The notes beneath the pieces are model-generated. The model made no database searches and was not told the DNA's origin. It was given only the letters and a program-made list of their open reading frames with translations. This document shows positions 54,637 to 63,728 of a stretch of 64,000 nt of DNA, piece by piece. How positions within the stretch are numbered: position 1 is the first letter of the stretch; each line of letters starts with the position of its first letter. The stretch comes from Gimesia aquarii. GTDB lineage: Bacteria > Planctomycetota > Planctomycetia > Planctomycetales > Planctomycetaceae. A program made the position numbers and the translations under genes. The stretch lies in assembly GCF_007748195.1 (NCBI RefSeq), contig NZ_CP037920.1, forward strand, positions 930,001 to 994,000. Reading direction: 5' to 3'.

Positions 54637-55104
54637 ATGAAACAACTCCTTATTGTTTTCCTACTACTCACTATTGGATGCGCTGAGCAAAACTCGACTC
54701 CTGAATCGGACGGTGGTCATGAACACGTCGCCGCCAGTCAGGATGAAGTGCTGTTCGTAGTCCGCTGGTATCCCGACGGCGAAGACAGTTTGAAGAATGA
54801 GCGTTCAACAAACCCATCGTCGCAAGAGATTTCGACCGCTTTTGGTTCGATTGATTGGTCAAAGGCAGATTCATGGACAGGGATTGAGTTAATTGCCTCG
54901 AATCCTCATCCGATGACTCTTAAGGTCGAGGGAACAGAATCTCAACAGGTTGAAATGGAGTTTAGTGAACAGCCCGGTCCCGGCACCAAATGGATTCACA
55001 AATTCGCTCCATTGGTTCCCGTCGATGTGGCCCAAAAGGCGATGATTGCATTTGCAAATTATGACGAGAGCTTTCAGTCGATGGTATCTTGGGAATCCAA
55101 TTAG
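54637..55104 (+). CDS. Unknown lipoprotein
   Basis: A 155-residue protein with a signal peptide and lipobox (LLLTIGC, Cys near residue 15), a His/Glu/Ser-rich linker and a beta-rich mature part (VLFVVRWYPDGEDSLKNERS, ADSWTGIELIASNPHPMTLK). No family recognised. It has no strong ribosome binding site. It stands in a row of unrelated small plus-strand lipoprotein genes. Confidence 0.6.
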   Translation: MKQLLIVFLLLTIGCAEQNSTPESDGGHEHVAASQDEVLFVVRWYPDGEDSLKNERSTNPSSQEISTAFGSIDWSKADSWTGIELIASNPHPMTLKVEGTESQQVEMEFSEQPGPGTKWIHKFAPLVPVDVAQKAMIAFANYDESFQSMVSWESN

Positions 55105-55224
55105 GATTGAAAGCCTCATACGATTGTCTGCCGACCCAATTTCTGCTGACCATGATTGACGGACTCCAATTACTTTGACATAATTATTCTGTCAACAATT
55201 ACTTTAGCCGACTCAAGTAATCCT

Positions 55225-55710
55225 ATGAATGGTTCTAATGACAAAACGAAGTTTGACGATACCCGATGGGACGACAATTTTGAGAGCTTCGTCGCGAAGC
55301 GCACTCACGACGGTCGCAAAATCGATTTCACCTTCGATACGCAACAAACACGTTCCGACGAACTACTGGCAAAACTAACACCAGCGGCTCACCATATATG
55401 GATGGCACGTCAATCCTGGTTCAAGAAGTTTCGAGATTTTGTGGCGAGCGATCGTCTCTCACAGTTCAATACGTTGTTGAGCCAGGAAGACCCGCCACTG
55501 GCGATAACGGCTAAGCAGATACGTGATTCTTTAGTTTGTCCATACATGATTACAATTCGTCCTCTTGACGACTTTGATCATCTTCGGATCGACTTCCACG
55601 GTGGCGGGAATGACTGGGGCGGCAGCGACGAACGACTCTCGGACTACCATGTGGAAGCCTCTGCGACACTGGAAGAAGGTTTCGATGATGCGACAATTTA
55701 CACATATTGA
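55225..55710 (+). CDS. DUF2262-like protein
   Basis: A 161-residue soluble protein. Recognisable elements of DUF2262 proteins are the start KRTHDGRKIDFTFDTQQTRS, the helix HHIWMARQSWFKKFRDFVAS with Trp and basic residues, ITAKQIRDSLVCPYMITIRP, and the closing GGGNDWGGSDERLSDYHVEA, where family members carry a D-x-FWGH/W-G segment. The function of DUF2262 is unknown. An upstream ATG at 55156 adds a hydrophobic stretch without ribosome binding site and is not preferred. Confidence 0.65.
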   Translation: MNGSNDKTKFDDTRWDDNFESFVAKRTHDGRKIDFTFDTQQTRSDELLAKLTPAAHHIWMARQSWFKKFRDFVASDRLSQFNTLLSQEDPPLAITAKQIRDSLVCPYMITIRPLDDFDHLRIDFHGGGNDWGGSDERLSDYHVEASATLEEGFDDATIYTY

Positions 55711-55821
55711 ATAATGGTGGGTAACCATCGCTTTTTTATTCAAATCAAAAATCAGCGGTAGTGCCATTCGTTTGTCCAACCGATGCACCGAGTGACTATT
55801 TCGGACTCACGGAGTTGGTAG

Positions 55822-56898
55822 TCACCTCTGCTGTGGAAGAATGCTAACGGCGTCCATTTCCATGGCTGAATCGAAGGCCCGCTCGCACACCCGTGTGACC
55901 AACTCCCTGGGACGACCCTCCAAGTCGCCAACGCATGCATAGAACTGGACAGCCCAACATACCATTTGCAAACCACCTAATCGCAAATCATAGATGGCTT
56001 CTTCCCATCCATAATCAACATCACTCTGTCGAACTTCTTCGTACCAGGCACGGAGCACGTCCAATTGGTGGTTGTGGCGCTCGTTGGGAAGTTCGCTACC
56101 GCCCATCAGGCGGGCCACGTCGAAAGCGCCCATGCTGCGAATTGCCAGTTGCCAGTCCAGAATCAGGATCGACTCAGGTGTTCCTGACGGCCCAAGCAAG
56201 ATGTTGTCTGCTTTAAGGTCCGAGTGAACTAAGGTTCGCGGCCGTCGATCAGTTTCATTTTCCAACCATTCGCTCTGGCCCCGAAGACGTTCACCGACTT
56301 GCAGGGCGGACGACTCAATCGAACCGTCGAAGTCTTGGAGAAACCGATCCCAAAGAGAGTCAAAATTGACCCAGAATTGACGGTTTGTCGTTGGCATCCA
56401 AGTTAGGCTCGCGAGGGTGTCGTTATTCCAGAACTTACCCTGTAGACGACCGATGAGACGGGCAATCTGGATCACTTCAGCGGCATGAAGTCCTTTCACC
56501 TGATCGCACGGAGTAGCGAACGTTAGATCTTCCATAACGAGAACGCTAGAGGGCGACCCGATCGCCGCAAAGTAACAGCGCGGCAAGCGGATAGGAGCCA
56601 AGGGCGGGACATCTCGATAAAACCGAATTTCTCGCTCAAAAGCATGCACATCCTCACTGAGTTCGCGTAATGCTCCAGAACTGAGTTGGAGCTTAACGAC
56701 CAGGGACGTCGGTCCAGTCGGTTCTGGATGGTCGTACTCAAGTAATACATGAGTGATCGTGCTTAGGAATCCGATACCTGCTCCAAGTGGCCGAGTCTTT
56801 ATTCTCACAACCTTGGAGTTGATAATGTGTTCTTCCTGGGCAAGCACCTGAGTGAGCCAAGCGGGCGTGACTTCTTCCATTTTTGACGGTATTTTCAT
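55822..56898 (-). CDS. Phosphotransferase (APH/EcdK-like kinase fold)
   Basis: A 358-residue protein of the aminoglycoside-phosphotransferase-like kinase superfamily. An N-lobe with TSLVVKLQLSSGALRELSED (Lys for ATP binding) and FYRDVPPLAPIRLPRCYFAA precedes the catalytic loop LVHSDLKADNILLGPSG (H-x-D-x4-N) and ILDWQLAIRSMGAFDVARLM (metal-binding Asp). The group often phosphorylates small alcohols or is annotated DUF1679/ecdysteroid-kinase-like. The substrate is unknown. It is divergent from the aldo/keto reductase that follows. Confidence 0.85.
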   Translation of the reverse strand: MKIPSKMEEVTPAWLTQVLAQEEHIINSKVVRIKTRPLGAGIGFLSTITHVLLEYDHPEPTGPTSLVVKLQLSSGALRELSEDVHAFEREIRFYRDVPPLAPIRLPRCYFAAIGSPSSVLVMEDLTFATPCDQVKGLHAAEVIQIARLIGRLQGKFWNNDTLASLTWMPTTNRQFWVNFDSLWDRFLQDFDGSIESSALQVGERLRGQSEWLENETDRRPRTLVHSDLKADNILLGPSGTPESILILDWQLAIRSMGAFDVARLMGGSELPNERHNHQLDVLRAWYEEVRQSDVDYGWEEAIYDLRLGGLQMVCWAVQFYACVGDLEGRPRELVTRVCERAFDSAMEMDAVSILPQQR

Positions 56899-57101
56899 CG
56901 CAGCCTCTTAGCCCGACTCCGCGTTGATTCGTCTCGATTATCAGTGCCAAGGAGGAAACGCAAACCAGATTTATCTTGTGGATTCGGAACGAGTCACCAT
57001 TCCCTTTCGTGCTTGCACCGTTTGGCATTTTGATATTACCGAGTTGTCCCGTATGTCGCAACGACATAAAATAGGTGGTACACACATCAGAGGAGAATCA
57101 C

Positions 57102-57941
57102 ATGTCATCGTCTCGTCATCGGCTTACCGATTTGAGTGGGACATTTGAACTGAAGAATGGCGTACGGATGCCCTATCTTGGGCTGGGCGTTTTTCAGTGC
57201 GACAACGTCGTTGAAGCGGTGACTTTAGCTCTTGAGACAGGCTATCGATTGGTTGATACCGCCTCGATTTATGAGAATGAGGCGGAAGTTGGCGAGGCAG
57301 TGCGAGCGAGCCGGGTGCCGAGAGAGGAGATATTCGTCACGAGCAAGATTTGGAACATGGACCAAGGATACAACTCGACTCTGGACGCGTTTGAGGCCAG
57401 CCTGAAGCGTACGCGTCTGGATTATTTGGACCTATGTCTGATCCATTGGCCGGTCGAAGGTAAGTACAAGGAAACGTGGCGCGCACTTGAGACGCTTTAC
57501 CGGGAAAAGAGAGTGCGAGCAATCGGCGTCAGCAATTTTTTGAAACATCATCTTGAAGATCTCATGGCCGACGCAACCGTAATTCCGATGGTGAATCAAG
57601 TGGAGTTTCACCCTTACCTTGTACAACAAGAACTGGTCGATTTTTGTTTTTCAAATGTGATCCAATATCAGGCAAGTTCGCCAATGATGCGGGGCAATAT
57701 TTTCAAGCTCGACGCCATGAATGCGTTGGCGGAAAAGTATTCTAAGACGATCGCACAAATCGTCTTGCGATGGGATCTGCAAAAAGGCGTGGCAACGATT
57801 CCTAAGTCGTCGAAAAAGGAGAGGATCATCACTAATGCTGACATCTTCGATTTTGAGCTACATCCGGACGATGTGGCCTTCATCGACAGCATGGACTGTG
57901 GCAAACGGTTCGGTCCAGATCCAAACAATTTCGACTTCTAG
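57102..57941 (+). CDS. Aldo/keto reductase (AKR5-like)
   Basis: A 279-residue (beta/alpha)8 barrel NADPH-dependent reductase. The tetrad is clear: Asp/Tyr in YRLVDTASIYENEAEVGEAV, Lys in FVTSKIWNMDQGY, His in LDLCLIHWPVEGKYKETW. IGVSNFLKHHLEDLM and the cofactor motif VATIPKSSKKERIITNADIF follow. It resembles 2,5-diketo-gluconate/methylglyoxal reductases. AGGAG seven bases before ATG 57102 sets the start; 57075 is an upstream alternative. G+C is higher than in nearby orphan genes. Confidence 0.93.
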   Translation: MSSSRHRLTDLSGTFELKNGVRMPYLGLGVFQCDNVVEAVTLALETGYRLVDTASIYENEAEVGEAVRASRVPREEIFVTSKIWNMDQGYNSTLDAFEASLKRTRLDYLDLCLIHWPVEGKYKETWRALETLYREKRVRAIGVSNFLKHHLEDLMADATVIPMVNQVEFHPYLVQQELVDFCFSNVIQYQASSPMMRGNIFKLDAMNALAEKYSKTIAQIVLRWDLQKGVATIPKSSKKERIITNADIFDFELHPDDVAFIDSMDCGKRFGPDPNNFDF

Positions 57942-57948
57942 ATGACAT

Positions 57949-57963
57949 AAAAAAGGTGTCAGG
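57949..57963 (+). repeat. GGTGTCAGG motif (left half)
   Basis: AAAAAAGGTGTCAGG between two convergent genes. The right half is replaced by CGGCCG just before the stop of the outer-membrane protein gene. Confidence 0.7.
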
Positions 57964-57972
57964 CGGCCGTTT

Positions 57973-59196
57973 TCAACTGCTGCTACCAAAACGCCACGTT
58001 AGCCCGGCCCCGATCCAATAACTCGAAATTGAGGTCGCTGTCGAGGCGCCAAGCTGTTCAGAGTCGCGAAACATTCCGCCTGCCATGATATCAAAGTCGA
58101 CCCCAGGCAAGACATCGCTAATGCCAATTCCTACTGTCAGACGGTGCTGACTGGTGTTCGCTACCAAGGCCTGGTTGTAACGCACAAAAGGGACGTCGCC
58201 CGGTAGTTCGAACCCCCCGACCACGACGTCGGGTGTAGGATCGAGCGGGTTTTCGGCCCACGCGTATCCGGCCCGCAGACGGTATCGGCCTGTCGAATAT
58301 TGGGCGCCAAGTTGAATTACCCACTGATCGTCATAGAAGCCACGGTACATTTCGGCTTCATCCCACACCTTGAGAAGCACGTCGACTGCCAACAACAGTC
58401 GGCCGCCGGCGAATGAACGATTGGCTAAACCAAATCCGATGTTTTGGGGCATTTCCATGTCCAGGTCATGTCCGCCGTCGAATGGCGGAGGTAGGTTGTC
58501 TATGACTATGATGTTATTAAACTTGAACGCTTGCTCGGTCTGGTAATAAGCGCCAAGAGTAGTCTGTTCCGTTAATTTGTAGTTGGCGCCCACCGTTCCG
58601 CGCAATCCATAAGCGATCGACATGGCACCGAAAAAAGGTGGATCGAACATGGCGACACCCAAGGACATGCCGGCGCCCACGGATACGCGATCGGTCAGAT
58701 CGACGCCCACGGTGAAGGGCAAGTTGACAATTACGGCGGATGTGTCTGTGCCTTTACTTTCGTCGACGTGCCTAAAATCAAAATTACCCCCGGTGGTCGA
58801 AACGAAGCCGAGTCCGAAAGTAGCGGGCCGCTCCAATAAAGTGAATTCCTGCGTGACACCAATATTTCCTGCCAGCATTCCCACCCCAGAAGACTTCGCT
58901 GAAAACGGATCAACCAGTCCCGGGATTTGCCTAGACTGAGTCAAATGAAACGTTGGTTCGGCCCAGGCCACACCAAAGAGAAATTGTGTGTCTTGAAACT
59001 GGGTCAACGAGGCGGGATTACCATTGATCGCGGAAGTGAGGTCCTGCGGCTCGGCGATACTGGTACCAGCCATCCCTCCCGAAGCGGGCATCAACGTGTT
59101 GTTAGCCTCATCACCAAACAGTTGGGCCTGCGCTTCTTGAATGTCGGCCACAGAACAGAACGCCAACAAAGCGATCAGAGATATGAGCTTATGTCT
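57973..59196 (-). CDS. OMPP1/FadL/TodX-family outer-membrane protein
   Basis: A 407-residue outer-membrane beta-barrel of the FadL family, which lets hydrophobic compounds cross the outer membrane. It has a signal peptide (residues 1-25, ending EAQA) and the family hatch region GGMAGTSIAEPQDLTSAING then NPASLTQF. A series of aromatic-rich strands ends TSISSYWIGAGLTWRF. The transported compound is unknown; aromatic or fatty substances are typical. GAGAAAGAG precedes ATG 59196; upstream ATG 59244 is less likely. Confidence 0.88.
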   Translation of the reverse strand, partial: RHKLISLIALLAFCSVADIQEAQAQLFGDEANNTLMPASGGMAGTSIAEPQDLTSAINGNPASLTQFQDTQFLFGVAWAEPTFHLTQSRQIPGLVDPFSAKSSGVGMLAGNIGVTQEFTLLERPATFGLGFVSTTGGNFDFRHVDESKGTDTSAVIVNLPFTVGVDLTDRVSVGAGMSLGVAMFDPPFFGAMSIAYGLRGTVGANYKLTEQTTLGAYYQTEQAFKFNNIIVIDNLPPPFDGGHDLDMEMPQNIGFGLANRSFAGGRLLLAVDVLLKVWDEAEMYRGFYDDQWVIQLGAQYSTGRYRLRAGYAWAENPLDPTPDVVVGGFELPGDVPFVRYNQALVANTSQHRLTVGIGISDVLPGVDFDIMAGGMFRDSEQLGASTATSISSYWIGAGLTWRFGSSS

Positions 59197-59570
59197 CATC
59201 TGAAAACTCTTTCTCACGGCAAATTTTTCCATGGTAAAATGCAAGGCTTAGGGTGAAAATAAGGATATCAGTGTCCTTATGGATTATATCGGTTATGAGG
59301 ACTATTCTGGTAAAGCCAGGTGTTCGATTCGTTAAACTTGACTTATTCTCTCTATTTTGACTCCTGTGAAAGCGAGGTTCTTGCTAACAGAAGTGTTTTC
59401 CCTATTTCCCAGGGAAGTTTTTACCCCTTTTCTCAAAAGGAGGACCGCGACCATGTTGACGAGGCGTTCCGAGGTTGTTTGTTTAAGGGAGCAGGAATCG
59501 CTTTTTATGTCCCTCACCCTCTTTCTAGTTCGCAAACGACTGAGCGTTCTGCTCTACGAGTCAATTTGAT
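59197..59570. other. Intergenic with third hairpin repeat
   Basis: No gene recognised. It contains the leader of the FadL-like gene and, at 59482-59526, a diverged copy of the AAAGGGTCAGGAATCG hairpin repeat. Confidence 0.5.
59482..59526 (+). repeat. AAAGGGTCAGGAATCG hairpin repeat, copy 3 (diverged)
   Basis: TTTAAGGGAGCAGGAATCGC then TTTTTATGTCCCTCACCCTC and TTTCT. Arms AAGGG/CCCT(C) can pair. The core AGCAGGAATCG aligns with the copies at 44740 and 53771. Confidence 0.55.
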
Positions 59571-61019
59571 ATGACTATGCACCGAATTATTTATGTGATC
59601 TGTATTCTGGCAATATTTATTACCACGTTCATCAATGTTGATGGTTACGCGGATGATCGTCCTAATGTTGTATGGATCATTGCAGATGATCTGAGCCCCG
59701 ACCTCGGATGCTACGGCTATAAAGGAGTCAGCACTCCGAATCTCGACCGGCTTGCCCAGCGGGGAGTCCGGTATACGAGCGCATTTTCGACAGCACCTGT
59801 TTGTTCATCATCACGTTCGGCATTCATTACCGGTGTTTACCAGACAACCACGGGAACTCATCAACATCGAACTTTAAACAAAAAGAGATTGCCCCTACCA
59901 GTTGAGCCAATCACGGAGTTATTGCGTCGCGCGGGTTATTTTGTGTGCAACAGCAACTCGACGATGAAGCGGGCGGGAAAACGCGATTATAATTTCAAAT
60001 TCGCTGGCAAAATGTACGATGCCGCTGATTGGTCCAAACGAAAGCAGGGACAACCATTTTTTGCTCAAGTACAGATTCACGAACCGCACCGCGACTTCGT
60101 GCAGGCGAAAGACCGAGATCGCGCCGCGAAAGTTCAAATTCCATCTTATTATCCCGAGCATCCCGTAATTCGTGTTGATTGGGCGAACTATCTTGAGTCG
60201 ATAGAAGTTCTCGATCACAAAGTAGGAAATGTGCTAAAGCGGCTCGAAGAGGAAGATCTGAAGGATAATACAGTCGTTTTCTTTTTTGGTGACCATGGTC
60301 GACCACACTATCGCGATAAACAGTGGCTTTATGATGGTGGCATTCGGGTGCCACTCATCATTCGATGGCCTCAAAAAATTTCGGCTGGCGCGGTTTGTGA
60401 TGAACTGGTCAGCCTGATCGATGTCAGCGCGGCGACTCTGTGCCTGGCGAATATACCAATTCCAGCGTGGATGCATGGTCGAGACATGCTTGCGGAGAAC
60501 TTTAGAGGAAGAGAAATGGTCTTCGCTGCACGTGATCGCTGTGGTAGTACACTGGATCGTGTTCGCTGTGTTCGGACGAAACATTTCAAGTATATTCGGA
60601 ACTATCATCCTGATCGTCCCTACTCACAACACAGTGGATACAAAACGCTTCAGTATCCGGGAGTCACTGTCGCAAGAGTATTACACCTTCACAATGAACT
60701 TACCGGAGCGCCTGCTATTTTCTGGGCTGAAAAGCGACCTGCCGAAGAACTCTATCATCTTACGACTGATTCTGAAGAGTTGAGTAACCTCGCTCATGAT
60801 TCTGCCTACACAAAGACATTACAAAAGCTGAGTAGCGAACTCGACCAGTGGGTTCAACGCACCGATGATAAAGGTCGTTTCTCTGAAAGGGACGAATCAG
60901 CGGCCGTCAATGCCAGTAATCGTTGGTATCAGGGCAGAATGAAAAAGCGTGGTTTCATGTCTGAGGCTGATCCTGAGGTTTACCTCAAATGGTGGAAGAA
61001 TGAGCTCGGTATTGAGTAG
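59571..61019 (+). CDS. Secreted sulfatase (formylglycine type)
   Basis: A 482-residue sulfatase with a signal peptide (residues 1-27). The metal motif is NVVWIIADDLSPDLGCYG. The sulfatase signature VCSSSRSAFITG has Cys78 as formylglycine precursor (C-x-S-x-R). Further conserved parts are FFAQVQIHEPHRDF, DHGRPHYRDKQWLYDGGIRV and the C-terminal YHLTTDSEELSNLAHD. It is closest in style to heparan-N-sulfatase-like enzymes, acting outside the cytoplasm on sulfated glycans. It stands alone. ATG 59571 and ATG 59577 are both possible. Confidence 0.94.
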   Translation: MTMHRIIYVICILAIFITTFINVDGYADDRPNVVWIIADDLSPDLGCYGYKGVSTPNLDRLAQRGVRYTSAFSTAPVCSSSRSAFITGVYQTTTGTHQHRTLNKKRLPLPVEPITELLRRAGYFVCNSNSTMKRAGKRDYNFKFAGKMYDAADWSKRKQGQPFFAQVQIHEPHRDFVQAKDRDRAAKVQIPSYYPEHPVIRVDWANYLESIEVLDHKVGNVLKRLEEEDLKDNTVVFFFGDHGRPHYRDKQWLYDGGIRVPLIIRWPQKISAGAVCDELVSLIDVSAATLCLANIPIPAWMHGRDMLAENFRGREMVFAARDRCGSTLDRVRCVRTKHFKYIRNYHPDRPYSQHSGYKTLQYPGVTVARVLHLHNELTGAPAIFWAEKRPAEELYHLTTDSEELSNLAHDSAYTKTLQKLSSELDQWVQRTDDKGRFSERDESAAVNASNRWYQGRMKKRGFMSEADPEVYLKWWKNELGIE

Positions 61020-61398
<379 letters not shown>

Positions 61399-61484
61399 CT
61401 TCTTTTTACTTCAAATCGTCTTCTAACATGTACTCGCCAACTAGGAGACGTTTTTTTATTTCTCCTCTGTGTATGGTTTCTGTT

Positions 61485-62300
61485 ATGAAGAAAAAGTCTT
61501 CTTCAAAAGCGAGAAAGCCTGCAAACAGCTCAAAGCGTTTGGATGACAGAGTTGCCACAGAGTTTGCCGAAATGAAGGCAAAAAAGATCCCAGCTAAGAA
61601 TCTTGTCTGGATGTTTCGAATCACCACATCAAAAGACGAGCAAATCCAACCAGCTCTCAGAGCTTGCATCGAATTCTTGCAGGATAAACTTGGCAAACGA
61701 TGCCGAGTTGTGCTGGAGACTGAGCGCGTGGATCGCAAGAAGATACACGACTTGATCTTGAAGTCATCTAAGTTGACTTTCAGTTTACTTAGCGAGTTAG
61801 ACCAGGGAATGGCCGAATGTTCCCGGAAATTGAAGGTAAAATACACCTTTCTTGGTTTTGGTGAAGAGGTCTATCAGCAGACATCATGGAAAACATTGGG
61901 TACAGTGTTCGAACCGCTTGTCGAGATAAGCGGCGATTTTGATTGTCGGAATCTAAGATTCGATGGATTATACTGTTGCGACACAGGTGAAGTTAGTAGC
62001 AAGTACTTGCGATTCTATGACGACGGCCAGTGTGTCTTCGTGAACGCGGTGGGGACTGTTAATGAGGTCGCTACGTGGCTAAGGCGAGAACGGAAGGGGC
62101 TCACGGTTGGAACGTACCAAGTACAGCGATCAAGTCTTTCCGCGTTGTTAGAGCAGCAAGCACTAAGAGGTGAAGAGCCTACCATCTTTAAGTTGAAAGT
62201 AAGACTCACAAAACAAGGTTTGAAGGTTAGATTCTGGAGTTCATATTCGAACGCAGAAATTCAAGAGATATATGGGTTTCATGAAGTGAAACTAAAGTAG
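61485..62300 (+). CDS. Unknown protein next to the tRNA
   Basis: A 271-residue soluble protein starting with a Lys/Ser-rich segment (KKKSSSKARKPANSSKRLDD). The first 110 residues are helical (RACIEFLQDKLGKRCRVVLE). A beta-rich half follows (YTFLGFGEEVYQQTSWKTLG, YLRFYDDGQCVFVNAVGTVN). No family recognised. ATG 61485 is chosen because it opens the Lys-rich segment; ATG 61428, which lies only 30 bases after the tRNA, is the earliest start. There is no clear ribosome binding site for either. Confidence 0.6.
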   Translation: MKKKSSSKARKPANSSKRLDDRVATEFAEMKAKKIPAKNLVWMFRITTSKDEQIQPALRACIEFLQDKLGKRCRVVLETERVDRKKIHDLILKSSKLTFSLLSELDQGMAECSRKLKVKYTFLGFGEEVYQQTSWKTLGTVFEPLVEISGDFDCRNLRFDGLYCCDTGEVSSKYLRFYDDGQCVFVNAVGTVNEVATWLRRERKGLTVGTYQVQRSSLSALLEQQALRGEEPTIFKLKVRLTKQGLKVRFWSSYSNAEIQEIYGFHEVKLK

Positions 62301-62517
62301 GTCAATATCTTGGGTTTAGAAATTGTTTTATCCCGAAGCAGTGAAACTGTTTGGTATGACAGTTCTCACTCAAATCTGCTAGGAATTCAGCTACTTTTGC
62401 GAGAAAATCATAGCTGGCCTTTAATTCAGAAAGTCAATGAAACGCAAGATGTAGTTTAGAATTCTTGACCTGATACGAATTAGTAAAGATTGTAGCTTTG
62501 AACCATGTGACGCGCAT
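62301..62517. other. Intergenic, part of 654 bp gap
   Basis: A+T-rich; nothing recognised apart from the small RNA gene that follows. Confidence 0.4.
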
Positions 62518-62550
62518 AAAAAAACGCCAGTCAAGACGAGTTGACTGGCG
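62518..62550 (-). terminator. Strong intrinsic terminator (minus strand)
   Basis: Stem CGCCAGTCAA/TTGACTGGCG with loop GACGAG (plus-strand sense), followed on the minus strand by seven Ts. No minus-strand protein gene lies upstream within the window's right end, so it must terminate an RNA. Confidence 0.9.
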
Positions 62551-62637
62551 CGAATAATCATACATCAGAGAGGTTAGTAAAAAGGAAGTAAATAATCCTC
62601 TAGGGAGATGATGTATGAGATAAAAACACTCTTATGG
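62518..62637 (-). ncRNA. Candidate structured small RNA
   Basis: On the minus strand a promoter-like TTGACA (62667-62672), 17 bases, then CATGAT (62644-62649) would start a transcript near 62637. It would fold as an outer stem CATACATCA/TGATGTATG (62609-62617 with 62559-62567) around an inner AGAGG/CCTCT stem, followed by a perfect 10-bp terminator hairpin (62525-62550) and seven Ts. No open frame explains it. No known RNA family was recognised. Confidence 0.6.
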
Positions 62638-62954
62638 TGACCCATCATGTTTCTTATCGACGAAATTGTCAAGCCAAATATAAACAGGAAATTAATTCTT
62701 CATAAAATTTCTGTTTGAATGAATGTCCATTCCAGATGGTATGGATAGTGGACTGTTTCCCACGGAGATAGACTACATATTCTTTGAGTCATGATTACAA
62801 TTGTCTGTATAGAAATGTAACATAAATGATTCATTATGTTTCAATTTGAAAGAGGAACCGCGACAGCGGCAGGTTTCTCGCATACTATTAGCTCGCCAGG
62901 ACCGTAAAAGGTCGTTTTTCATTTAATACACAGTAAGGAAATTGACGGCTGCCG

Positions 62955-63698
62955 ATGTCTGAACAACTGCGTTATTTATTGCTACAAGTTCGTAATTCTG
63001 ACGATCCCATGCGAGAACAGGAAGTCTCCTGCTTTGCCAAGGCATTGGAGACACAGATCGGCCAGATTTCTGTATTTGATCTTCTGGGGGGACCTCTTCA
63101 GGAAATCGATTTAGAGCGTACCGATGTCGTTCTGATTGGCGGCAGTGGTCATTATTCTGCTGCGGGAGAAGGTCGCTGGTTGGAAGTGGCTCTGGAAAGC
63201 CTGCGAGTCGTGCATGACACACGTAAGCCGACATTTGCTTCCTGCTGGGGATTCCAAGCCATGGCACGTGCCATGGGAGGGCGGGTCATTCATGATCTCA
63301 ACCGAGCAGAGCTGGGTGTCCATCATGTCACTCTGACTGAAAATGGTAAAGCCGATCCGATTTTTGGTCCCCTGGGTTCTGTTCTGCAGGGGCTGATGGG
63401 CCATGAAGATACCGTTGTGGAGTTGCCACCGGGAACGGAATTACTGGCTTCGACAGAACGGGTTGAGAATCAGGCATATCGATTTACAGATCGTCCGATT
63501 TATTGCACGCAATTTCATCCGGAATTAGATCAGAAGTCGTTTTTGAACCGGCTGCGCGTCTATCCTGAATATGTTGAAAAAATTGCGGGGCTCTCAATGG
63601 AAGAGTTTCGGCATTCAATTCATGATACACCTGAGACCATGGCCTTATTAAAACGTTTTGTTCAACAGATTGCGCCGATCCATTTAGAACAAAAATAA
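62955..63698 (+). CDS. Class I glutamine amidotransferase-like protein
   Basis: A 247-residue protein with the class I glutamine amidotransferase triad: nucleophile Cys97 in ASCWGFQAMARAMGG, and His188/Glu190 in YCTQFHPELDQ. The oxyanion region is LIGGSGHYSA. It is a stand-alone domain, resembling GMP-synthase-like or GATase-1 proteins rather than a subunit of a known synthase. Its acceptor enzyme is not evident. It lies 30 bp upstream of a glycosyltransferase gene and may be co-transcribed with it. Confidence 0.9.
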   Translation: MSEQLRYLLLQVRNSDDPMREQEVSCFAKALETQIGQISVFDLLGGPLQEIDLERTDVVLIGGSGHYSAAGEGRWLEVALESLRVVHDTRKPTFASCWGFQAMARAMGGRVIHDLNRAELGVHHVTLTENGKADPIFGPLGSVLQGLMGHEDTVVELPPGTELLASTERVENQAYRFTDRPIYCTQFHPELDQKSFLNRLRVYPEYVEKIAGLSMEEFRHSIHDTPETMALLKRFVQQIAPIHLEQK

Positions 63699-63728
63699 TT
63701 CAACTGCTTACTGCATTCAGGCAAACGT

